5,523 bases of DNA from GCA-2719315 sp964448645. GTDB taxonomy: Bacteria > Bacteroidota > Bacteroidia > Flavobacteriales > Flavobacteriaceae. Location: NCBI GenBank assembly GCA_964448645.1, contig CAYUZY010000112.1, forward strand, positions 1 to 5,523. The letters are read 5' to 3'. The notes below the pieces were generated by a model. The model did not search any database and was not told the origin of the DNA. It worked only from the letters and a program-made list of their open reading frames with translations. Both the position numbers and the translations under genes were made by a program. This document shows, one piece after another, positions 1 to 5,523 of this stretch. Positions within the stretch are counted from its first letter, which is position 1; each line of letters starts with the position of its first letter.

Positions 1-204
1 ATTTTGGTTGTTCATTACCCACTCACCATCTCCTAAAATACTATATACTCCCCAATGAATAAACATTCCAAACTTAGAGTTTTCAAACCATTGTCTCGCT
101 TTTAAATTTTCAATAGATGGTTGATATGACTGAGCATAAAAAACACTGTCATTTAAAAACAAAAAAGCTAAAACAAAAATTAAATTTCTAAATTTTAAGA
201 TCAT
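1..204 (-). CDS. GH29 alpha-L-fucosidase, exported (N-terminal part, cut by window edge)
   Basis: An open frame of 68 codons starts at the ATG at 204-202 and continues off the left edge. Residues 1-24 form a signal peptide: basic start (Lys4, Arg6), a Leu/Phe/Val-rich core and a probable cleavage before Gln25. The mature start matches the N-terminus of family GH29 (PF01120): KARQWF at 35-40, then KFGMFIHWGVYS at 44-55, followed by EWVM at 61-64. In characterised GH29 enzymes, the His of the HWG motif and the later Glu-Trp pair contact the fucose; here they would be His50 and Glu61-Trp62. The nucleophile Asp lies further along and is not visible. The enzyme should release terminal alpha-L-fucose from glycans in the periplasm or outside the cell. 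It starts 7 bp after the DUF2911 gene and is probably the last visible gene of an EEP-DUF2911-GH29 operon. The family call is firm; the natural substrate is unknown. Confidence 0.9.
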   Translation of the reverse strand, partial: MILKFRNLIFVLAFLFLNDSVFYAQSYQPSIENLKARQWFENSKFGMFIHWGVYSILGDGEWVMNNQN

Positions 205-211
205 TAAAAAG

Positions 212-739
212 TTAATTTTTAAAAGGAACAACCACTCTAATATCATCCCATCCTATATGCAGGTTAGCTCCATTATCTAGACCTTCAAAAGCCATTGAAA
301 GAGCTTCAAGTGATTTTTTTGATTTAGTTACTGGAACTATTGTCCTCATAATATCATCTGACTCTTTATAATTATATGAACCCCATGTGTGAGTAGCACT
401 ATTAATAATAATAGTCCATTCTTTAGCACCCGGTATGGTATAAAGTGTATATGAACCAGGTGATATTTTTTTTCCTCCAAAATTCATAGACTTGTAAAAA
501 GTAATCTCCGTTGATTCATTAGCTCCTGTTCTCCATAATTTTCCATTTGAGACTATCTTATTAAATTCTCTCCCCCTTAATTGAGGCCTACTAAAAAGTA
601 CTCTCATGACCTTATCCACTCCTCTTTGAGCAGGATATTCAATCATATCTAGAGGACTTTTATCTAATGCCTTAAATTCTTGACCATAAGATGAGTAACT
701 AAAAGTAAATGCAATAAAAAAAGGTAACATTTTTTTCAT
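212..739 (-). CDS. Exported DUF2911 family protein
   Basis: This is a 175-residue protein of the DUF2911 family (PF11138), which is widespread in Bacteroidota and, as far as I know, has no established biochemical function. A signal peptide covers about residues 1-19, with likely cleavage at Gly19-Gln20, so the mature protein is probably periplasmic. Family landmarks are visible: SRPQLRGREFN at 50-60, LWRTGANESTEI at 68-79, SYTLYTIP at 96-103 followed by EWTIIIN at 107-113, WGSYNY at 119-124, and LHIGWDDIRVVVPF at 160-173. The pattern suggests a small all-beta domain (inference). The length looks complete for a single-domain member. The start at 739-737 gives the best signal peptide; Met4 is an alternative start that would lose both Lys residues. 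The gene lies 36 bp after the EEP gene and 7 bp before the GH29 gene, so it is probably co-transcribed with both. No catalytic role should be assumed. Confidence 0.9.
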   Translation of the reverse strand: MKKMLPFFIAFTFSYSSYGQEFKALDKSPLDMIEYPAQRGVDKVMRVLFSRPQLRGREFNKIVSNGKLWRTGANESTEITFYKSMNFGGKKISPGSYTLYTIPGAKEWTIIINSATHTWGSYNYKESDDIMRTIVPVTKSKKSLEALSMAFEGLDNGANLHIGWDDIRVVVPFKN

Positions 740-775
740 AATTCTATTTTTTAATAAGTTTTGAATTAAAGATAA

Positions 776-1597
776 TTAAAAATTAAATAAAACTTTTACT
801 GGATGATGATCTGAAGCCCATCCTCCATATAAAGTTTTAACTGGAACATGTTCAAAGCTTTTCAAATCTAATCCTTTAGAAAAAACATAATCAATTCTCA
901 TATTATTATCATATGATTTTTTAAAACCATTATAAGTTCCTATGATATTATTAGAATTAATTGAAAATGAATCAACAAACTCTTTACTTAAAATTTTAAT
1001 CGGATCTGAAATTGGAATAAGATTAAAATCTCCCATTAAGATAACAGGTTCCATTTTTTTATTAAGGTCGTATATTTTAGATATTATAAGGTCAGTTGAT
1101 TTTTTTCTTGCAATTTCTCCCAAATGATCAAAATGCGTATTAAAAACCCAAAATCTTTTTTTTGTTTTTTTTGATTCAAAATACCCATAAGTGCATATCC
1201 TCTCAAGAGCTGCATCCCAACCTACAGATACTTTATTAGGAGTTTCTGATAACCAAAATGTGCTTGTTTTAATCATATTGTAAGAATCCTCCAAATAAAA
1301 TATTGGGCTAAATTCTCCTTTTTTTTTGCCATCTTCTCTTCCTATGCCAATAAAACTATAATCTTTAAAATTAATTTCTAATTCATTTAATTGATTTTCT
1401 AAAACCTCTTGCATGCCAATAAAGTCAGGATTTTCATTCTTTAGAAAATTAAATAGAGTTTCTTTACGATTATCCCACTTATTAATTCCATCATTTAAAT
1501 TATTATACCTGATATTATATGAAATAACCTTCAGATCATTATCTTTTTGATAATTTGAAAAACTAAAGAGCATTAACATAATTAAAATATTTTTCAT
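776..1597 (-). CDS. Exported endonuclease/exonuclease/phosphatase (EEP) family hydrolase
   Basis: This 273-residue protein belongs to the metal-dependent EEP superfamily (PF03372), which cleaves phosphodiester or phosphomonoester bonds. Nearly the full active-site set is present in order: SYNIR at 26-30 (Asn28), QEV at 63-65 (metal ligand Glu64), NTHFDH at 153-158 (His155), GDFN at 189-192 (Asp190, Asn192), RIDYVF at 234-239 (Asp236) and SDHHP at 262-266 (Asp263, His264). It resembles the small secreted Bacteroidota EEP proteins often annotated only as 'endonuclease/exonuclease/phosphatase family protein'. DNA, nucleotide, phospholipid and sugar-phosphate substrates are all possible. Residues 1-14 are a short hydrophobic signal, but there is no lipobox Cys and no clean cleavage site; Ser14-Asn15 is the most plausible. 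The gene is divergent from the CotH-like gene across 28 bp and appears to lead the EEP-DUF2911-GH29 operon. Several coding A-tracts (8-9 bases) encode Lys runs. Confidence 0.88.
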   Translation of the reverse strand: MKNILIMLMLFSFSNYQKDNDLKVISYNIRYNNLNDGINKWDNRKETLFNFLKNENPDFIGMQEVLENQLNELEINFKDYSFIGIGREDGKKKGEFSPIFYLEDSYNMIKTSTFWLSETPNKVSVGWDAALERICTYGYFESKKTKKRFWVFNTHFDHLGEIARKKSTDLIISKIYDLNKKMEPVILMGDFNLIPISDPIKILSKEFVDSFSINSNNIIGTYNGFKKSYDNNMRIDYVFSKGLDLKSFEHVPVKTLYGGWASDHHPVKVLFNF

Positions 1598-1600
1598 TGC

Positions 1601-1608
1601 TATCTTTG
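1601..1608 (+). promoter_or_regulatory. Candidate Bacteroidota -7 promoter element for the CotH-like gene
   Basis: TATCTTTG fits the Bacteroidota primary sigma factor -7 consensus TAnnTTTG exactly. It lies in the 28-bp gap between the divergent EEP and CotH-like genes, 17 bp before the CotH-like ATG, so the leader would be only about 10-13 nt. No TTG or TTTG -33 box is seen at the usual spacing, which would fall inside the EEP coding start. The call rests on the -7 match and its position. The A/T-rich stretch just before the ATG (TAAAAATAATTA) is typical of starts in this phylum, which lack a Shine-Dalgarno sequence. Confidence 0.4.
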
Positions 1609-1625
1609 TTTGCTAAAAATAATTA

Positions 1626-2972
1626 ATGAAATTTAAAAAATTCATTTTTTTAACTTTCTTTCTGTTTTTGTTCAGTTGTGAAAAGGAGTCAACTGACACA
1701 AATAAAACTTCAGAGGAATTAAATATAGATGATACAAAACTTTTACCTCAATTTATAATTGATACATCTAATAAGATAATAGTTGATGAACCTAAAATTC
1801 CTGCATCAATGGATTTATACATTGATGGAGAATTAAATAAATCTTATAATATTGGAATTGAAATAAGAGGATCTAGCTCTCAATTTTTTGAAAAAAAATC
1901 ATATGGAGTTGAAACGTGGAATAGTAGCAATGAGGATATTGATACAGACTTGGGGGGATTTCCTGAAGAGGAAGATTGGATTCTATATGGGCCATTCAGT
2001 GACAAAAGTTTAATTAGAAATGTGTTAATTTTTCAATTATCAAATGCTATTGACATGTATGGAAGTCGTACTGATTTTTATGAGCTAACGATAAATAATA
2101 AATTTTTAGGGACTTATGTTCTTATGGAAAAAATTAAAAGAGACAAAAATCGAGTAAACATAAGTAAAAATTTAGATGATGATATTTCTGGTGGTTATAT
2201 TATAAAAATCGACAAACCACCAGATGAGGGATATACAGCTTCGAACTCATTTTCATCTAAATTTGATACAAGAGGATCATATGTTGGGGCATCTGATATA
2301 AAGTTTCTTTATACATATCCAAAAACTTCTGAAATTTCAAATGATCAAAAAAATTACATTAAAAATTATTTAAATGACTTTGAAGAAGCTTTATTATCAT
2401 CAAATTTTCAAGATCCTGAACTCGGTTATCAAAAATATATTAACATTGATAGTTTTGTAGATTTTTTAATATTAAATGAAATTTCAAAAAATATTGATGC
2501 TTATAGAATAAGTACATTTATGCATAAGGATAAAAACCAAAAACTAAAAATGGGTCCCATTTGGGATTTTAATTTAGGCTTTGGAAACGTAAATTATTGT
2601 GATGCTGAACTCACATCTGGATGGTCATATAAATTTAATGATGTATGCGGAGGTGATAATTGGAAAGTTCCTTTTTGGTGGAACAGATTATTTGAAGATC
2701 CTGCATTTGTTACTAAATTAAAAAACAGGTGGTCTGATTTAAGAACAAATATCCTTTCTGATCAAAATTTACAGGATAGAATTGACAAAATCACAAATTT
2801 TCTAATTGAAAATAATGCTCCTCGAAGAAATTTTGATAAATGGTCAATCATTGGAAAATACATTTGGCCAAATAATTATATTGGAAATAATTATGGGGAA
2901 GAAATATCATATTTAAAAAACTGGGTGGCAAAAAGAGTTAAATGGATGGATGAAGAAATTAATTCAATTTGA
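1626..2972 (+). CDS. CotH-kinase-like lipoprotein
   Basis: This 448-residue protein carries a CotH kinase domain (PF08757), named after the Bacillus spore-coat protein kinase CotH, an atypical protein kinase. Residues 1-17 are a Phe/Leu-rich lipoprotein signal ending in the lipobox LFSC, with Cys18 as the lipidated residue. The following EKEST and a polar linker to about residue 40 suggest anchoring in the outer membrane, possibly surface exposed. CotH landmarks in order: IEIRGSSSQFFEKKSYGVE at 78-96; DKSLIRN at 126-132; YELTINNKFLGTYVLMEKIK at 152-171, followed by RDKNRVNI at 172-179; GGYIIKIDK at 189-197; and an ISTFMHKDKN...LKMGPIWDFNLGFGN segment at about 295-321 (Asp291 and Asp314 are candidate catalytic or metal residues). 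A Trp-rich segment (FWWNRLFEDP) follows at 350-359. The second acidic position of WDFD-type motifs is Asn316 here, a variant I believe also occurs in other Bacteroidota members. Domain family is firm; kinase activity and target are unproven. Its last 14 bp overlap the convergent M20 gene. Confidence 0.9.
   Translation: MKFKKFIFLTFFLFLFSCEKESTDTNKTSEELNIDDTKLLPQFIIDTSNKIIVDEPKIPASMDLYIDGELNKSYNIGIEIRGSSSQFFEKKSYGVETWNSSNEDIDTDLGGFPEEEDWILYGPFSDKSLIRNVLIFQLSNAIDMYGSRTDFYELTINNKFLGTYVLMEKIKRDKNRVNISKNLDDDISGGYIIKIDKPPDEGYTASNSFSSKFDTRGSYVGASDIKFLYTYPKTSEISNDQKNYIKNYLNDFEEALLSSNFQDPELGYQKYINIDSFVDFLILNEISKNIDAYRISTFMHKDKNQKLKMGPIWDFNLGFGNVNYCDAELTSGWSYKFNDVCGGDNWKVPFWWNRLFEDPAFVTKLKNRWSDLRTNILSDQNLQDRIDKITNFLIENNAPRRNFDKWSIIGKYIWPNNYIGNNYGEEISYLKNWVAKRVKWMDEEINSI
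2959..2972. other. 14-bp tail-to-tail overlap of the CotH-like and M20 genes
   Basis: The plus-strand TGA at 2970-2972 lies inside the M20 gene, and the minus-strand TAA at 2961-2959 lies inside the CotH-like gene. The two reading frames therefore share 14 bp, and no intergenic space is left for a conventional terminator. The only nearby inverted repeat (ATTTTA at 2972-2977 with TAAAAT at 2986-2991) is six A/T pairs and is not a credible terminator. Transcripts of the two genes are expected to overlap at their 3' ends. Confidence 0.9.
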
Positions 2973-4266
2973 TTTTATCAATTTTTAAAATACTATTTAA
3001 TAAAACATTTGCTCCTTTAGTAATTGATTCAGGAGTAGAGTATTCATCGGGTGAGTGACTGATTCCATCAACACTAGGAACAAAAATCATTCCTGTTGGA
3101 GTAATTAAAGCCATATCTTGTGCATCATGCCCAGCTCCACTAGGCATTAATTTTGTAGAATATCCAAGCTTATTTGAAACCTGATCAATTACTTTTTGAA
3201 TTCTTAAATCTGTTAAAGCAGGTTCTGCAGTTGCATCCAGTCGCTTAAATTCAAAACTTGTATTTGTTTGAATGGCTATAAGATTAGATTCATCTTTTAT
3301 TTTTTTATATAAAAGTTGAATTTTTTCTTTACTTAAATCTCTTAATTCCAAACTTAAAACAACTTTACCGGGAATAACATTTGGAGCTCCTGGATAAGCT
3401 GAAATTCTTCCAACAGTGCCAACTTGAGACCCTTCCATAGAGTTTACAACTTGATTTACTTTTAAAATAAATTTAGCTGCAGCAATCATGGCATCCTGTC
3501 TTGCATCCATAGGAGTTGTCCCTGCATGGTTGGCAAAACCAGAGATAATAACATCCCACCATTTTAAACCAACAATTCCTTCAACAACTCCAATATCTAT
3601 TTTATTAGAGTTCAATATATTACCTTGCTCAATATGTAATTCTAAAAAAGCATGTACTTCATCTTTTTTTCTCGCTAATTCAAATACTTTTTCTGGCTTT
3701 CCACCAATTCTTTTTAAACCCTCTCGAATTGTATAACCAGAAGCGGTAACAACATCAAGTGTTTTATTATCAATTTTTCCAGCAATAGCTCGGCTTCCAA
3801 AAATAGCCCCCTCTTCATTTGAAAAAATAATTAACTCTAAAGGATGGTTCGTATATATTTTATTTTCATTTAACACCTCTAAAACCTCAATTGAACTTAT
3901 GACTCCAACATCTCCATCATAATGTCCTCCATTAGGGACTGCATCTATATGAGAGCCAAAAGAAATAGGTTTTAAATTATTTTTTAACCCCTTTCTTAAA
4001 GCTATTATATTTCCAGCATAATCAATATTAACCTGAGTTCCAATATCTTTAAGGTAATTTATCAAATATTTTCTGGCAGAAATGTCATAATCACTATAAG
4101 CAACCCTATCATTTCCTTTATTTGAATTTATTCCAAATTCTGAAAGTCTTATTAAATTTTTATAAAGTCTTTCATTATTGACTTCTATTATTCTTTCTTG
4201 AGAAATTAACTTATTCGAAGAGAATAAAGAACAAATTAAAATTATTAATGAATAAAATATTTTCAT
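2959..4266 (-). CDS. M20-family Zn-dependent amidohydrolase (N-carbamoylase/allantoate amidohydrolase type), exported
   Basis: This 435-residue enzyme belongs to the M20 hydantoinase/carbamoylase group (TIGR01879-like), which removes carbamoyl groups from N-carbamoyl amino acids, beta-ureidopropionate or allantoate. The di-metal site is complete by motif: SHIDAVPNGG at 105-114 (His106), YDGDVG at 116-121 (Asp117), NEEG at 150-153 (base Glu151, ligand Glu152), ELHIEQG at 209-215 (His211) and SHSPDE at 403-408 (His404). The lid/dimer domain carries FANHAGTTPMDAR at 244-256 (His247), PNVIPG at 295-300 and LELRD at 306-310; GAGHDA follows at 377-382. Length is normal for the group. Residues 1-22 form a signal peptide with probable cleavage at Ser22-Gln23, placing the enzyme in the periplasm, whereas characterised relatives are mostly cytoplasmic. 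The exact substrate cannot be read from the sequence. It is divergent from the SusC-type gene across 216 bp and appears to be transcribed alone. No convincing promoter was found upstream. Confidence 0.88.
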   Translation of the reverse strand: MKIFYSLIILICSLFSSNKLISQERIIEVNNERLYKNLIRLSEFGINSNKGNDRVAYSDYDISARKYLINYLKDIGTQVNIDYAGNIIALRKGLKNNLKPISFGSHIDAVPNGGHYDGDVGVISSIEVLEVLNENKIYTNHPLELIIFSNEEGAIFGSRAIAGKIDNKTLDVVTASGYTIREGLKRIGGKPEKVFELARKKDEVHAFLELHIEQGNILNSNKIDIGVVEGIVGLKWWDVIISGFANHAGTTPMDARQDAMIAAAKFILKVNQVVNSMEGSQVGTVGRISAYPGAPNVIPGKVVLSLELRDLSKEKIQLLYKKIKDESNLIAIQTNTSFEFKRLDATAEPALTDLRIQKVIDQVSNKLGYSTKLMPSGAGHDAQDMALITPTGMIFVPSVDGISHSPDEYSTPESITKGANVLLNSILKIDKIKLN

Positions 4267-4482
4267 CTCTGTCTAAAAGGTTTATTATAATTTAGAATAA
4301 TTCTTCTTTTAAATTATTCATTTATGTATTTAATTTTGATTAAATTGCTTTTTTATTTGTGTAAAACAACAATAAAATCTAGATAGGATATTTATATTTT
4401 TCTTTAATTAAAATGAATTTATAACTTTCTTATCTAATTAACTAACTAATAAACTGACTATTAATTTAAAAAATAATAATAA
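4267..4482. promoter_or_regulatory. Divergent intergenic region between the M20 and SusC-type genes
   Basis: This is the longest gap in the window (216 bp) and is extremely A/T rich. It must carry start signals for both flanking genes. Besides the plus-strand -7 candidate at 4331-4338, weaker seven-of-eight matches are TTTATTTG at 4352-4359 and TAACTTTC at 4422-4429, each without a spaced -33 box. No TAnnTTTG match is seen on the minus strand for the M20 gene. A possible stem pairs AGATAGGA (4381-4388) with TCTTATCT (4428-4435), including one G-U pair, and encloses the palindrome TTTAATTAAA (4403-4412). The last part has ACTA-type short repeats (4441-4460) and then an A-rich stretch before the ATG. 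No RNA family or small gene was recognised. Confidence 0.5.
4331..4338 (+). promoter_or_regulatory. Candidate Bacteroidota -7 promoter element for the SusC-type gene
   Basis: TAATTTTG matches TAnnTTTG on the plus strand, 144 bp before the receptor ATG. If used, it gives a leader of roughly 135-140 nt. No TTG or TTTG box is visible about 20 bp upstream, and such A/T-rich octamers can arise by chance in this composition, so this is only a candidate. Confidence 0.3.
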
Positions 4483-5523
4483 ATGAATTTATTTAAGCCA
4501 TTATTATTTACACTATTTACTTTTTTTCTTAGTGTAGGTATTTATGCTCAAACAGTTAATGGTACTGTTGTGAGTGAAGATGGGCCTCTACCAGCTGCAA
4601 CCGTTCAAGTAAAGGACACTGATAGAGGAACAAGTACTGATTTCGATGGGAATTACTCAATTGAAGCCTCTTCAGGTGATATTCTGGTAATTTCCTTTGT
4701 TGGATTTGCTACTCAAGAAATAACAGTTGGAGACCAAGACCAAATAAATGTTACTCTTGTAGCTGACAGTGAACTAGAAGAAATTATTGTAACTGGATAC
4801 CGTTCTCAAGCTAGAGGAAGCGTAACTGGTTCTGTAGCAACTGTTGATGTTGCTGATGCAATAAAAGTTCCTGTTTCAAATGCTGCAGAAGCCCTTCAAG
4901 GAAGAGTTGCTGGACTTACGGTTATAAACAGTGGTCAACCAGGTACTGCTCCAATTGTACGTATAAGAGGATATAGTACTCCAAATAATAATGATCCTTT
5001 ATATGTTATTGATGGTGTACAGACTACTGATGCGTATGTTTTAAACAGTATAAATCCAAATGATATTCAAAATATAAGTGTTCTTAAAGATGGAGCAGCT
5101 TCTATATATGGAGCTAGAGCATCTAATGGTGTAATACTTATAACTACTAAAAGTGGAAAAGGTGTTAGCGGAACAAAAGTTTCTGTTGATTTATCTTATG
5201 GTATGCAAAATGCAACTAACCTTCCTACTTTGTTAACTGCTCAAGAACATGGAGATATGTTATGGCAAAGTTATGCTAATGATGGCGTAGCACCTGACCA
5301 CGTCCAATATGGTAATAGTACAACTGCTGTAATTCCAAAAAATATTAGAGGAATAACAAACGATAAAATTTTAATCGTTCCTCCTAATGGAACAGATTGG
5401 TTTGATGCAATTTTTGATCCAGCACCCGTTTCAGATATTAACATTTCTGTTGCAAGTGGACGTGAGGATTCAAATTTCTTGTTTTCACTTAATCATTTAA
5501 AGAGAGATGGTATTATGATAGAG
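4483..5523 (+). CDS. SusC/RagA family TonB-dependent outer-membrane receptor (N-terminal part, cut by window edge)
   Basis: An uninterrupted frame of 347 codons runs from the ATG at 4483 to the right edge without a stop. Full-length members are about 1000 residues, so roughly the first third is visible. Residues 1-22 are a signal peptide ending IYA-Gln23. A carboxypeptidase-regulatory-like beta domain (PF13715) follows at about 24-95, with GTSTDFDGNYSIEA at 49-62 and SFVGFATQEI at 71-80. LEEIIVTGY at 98-106 resembles the usual segment before the plug. The plug domain spans about 110-225: EALQGRVAGLTV at 136-147, RIRGYSTPNNNDPLYVIDGV at 160-179, and the SusC/RagA signature SVLKDGAASIYGARASNGVI at 199-218 with LITTKSG after it. 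The barrel starts near residue 230. Such receptors import glycans or peptides across the outer membrane with a SusD-like lipoprotein, normally encoded just downstream, outside this window. The substrate cannot be told from this part. The start is fixed by the signal peptide; a stop-rich A/T tract lies upstream. Confidence 0.95.
   Translation, partial: MNLFKPLLFTLFTFFLSVGIYAQTVNGTVVSEDGPLPAATVQVKDTDRGTSTDFDGNYSIEASSGDILVISFVGFATQEITVGDQDQINVTLVADSELEEIIVTGYRSQARGSVTGSVATVDVADAIKVPVSNAAEALQGRVAGLTVINSGQPGTAPIVRIRGYSTPNNNDPLYVIDGVQTTDAYVLNSINPNDIQNISVLKDGAASIYGARASNGVILITTKSGKGVSGTKVSVDLSYGMQNATNLPTLLTAQEHGDMLWQSYANDGVAPDHVQYGNSTTAVIPKNIRGITNDKILIVPPNGTDWFDAIFDPAPVSDINISVASGREDSNFLFSLNHLKRDGIMIE

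Noticed and set aside
942..1127. 61-codon plus-strand open frame opposite the EEP gene
   Set aside because: It lies wholly antisense to a well-supported EEP gene whose catalytic motif GDFN is encoded in the same stretch, and its product shows no recognisable domain. It is a shadow frame.
2972..2991. Inverted repeat ATTTTA/TAAAAT after the CotH-like stop
   Set aside because: Six A/T pairs with no G/C and no following T-run on the plus strand; too weak for an intrinsic terminator and expected by chance in this composition.
3488..3736. 82-codon plus-strand open frame opposite the M20 gene
   Set aside because: It is antisense to conserved M20 motifs (HAGTTPMDAR and HIEQG), and its product is low-similarity Ser/Pro/Ile-rich sequence. 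It is a shadow frame.
4284..4289. TATAAT on the minus strand upstream of the M20 start
   Set aside because: This matches the E. coli -10 box, but the Bacteroidota primary sigma factor recognises a different consensus, and such hexamers are common in A/T-rich DNA. No matching upstream box was seen.
4377..4384. ATCTAGAT palindrome in the intergenic region
   Set aside because: A single 8-bp palindrome without a second copy or flanking symmetry is not enough to call an operator.
1..5523. Single polysaccharide utilization locus spanning the window
   Set aside because: A fucosidase and a SusC-type receptor are present, but no SusD is visible, the two are in opposite orientation, and the genes between them (CotH like, M20) are not typical carbohydrate enzymes. 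It remains possible but is not supported as a feature.

Overview
The window is AT-rich DNA from a member of the Bacteroidota, most likely a marine-type flavobacterium. The evidence is the SusC/RagA-type TonB-dependent receptor, a DUF2911 protein, signal peptides that end just before Gln, A/T-rich translation starts without Shine-Dalgarno sequences, and TAnnTTTG-type promoter elements. No species can be named from the sequence alone.

Layout, left to right. Positions 1-204 (minus) hold the N-terminus of a GH29 alpha-L-fucosidase that runs off the left edge. Positions 212-739 (minus) encode an exported DUF2911 protein, and 776-1597 (minus) an exported endonuclease/exonuclease/phosphatase (EEP) fold hydrolase. 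These three lie head to tail with gaps of 36 and 7 bp and probably form one operon, read EEP, DUF2911, GH29. Only 28 bp away and divergent, 1626-2972 (plus) encodes a CotH-kinase-like lipoprotein. Its last 14 bp overlap the end of a convergent gene at 2959-4266 (minus), an M20-family N-carbamoylase/allantoate-amidohydrolase-like enzyme with a signal peptide. A 216-bp intergenic region follows, and from 4483 (plus) a SusC/RagA outer-membrane receptor begins and runs off the right edge.

All six proteins have an N-terminal export signal, so the window is an envelope/secretome segment. The fucosidase and the SusC-type receptor suggest glycan capture and breakdown, but they sit at opposite ends, are transcribed in opposite directions and are separated by unrelated enzymes. 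A single polysaccharide utilization locus is therefore possible but not shown. No RNA genes, mobile elements, CRISPR arrays or convincing hairpin terminators were seen. I did not find a clearly novel multi-gene system. The most notable points are the exported M20 carbamoylase-type enzyme, the CotH-like lipoprotein, the very tight gene packing, and a possible long leader ahead of the receptor gene.
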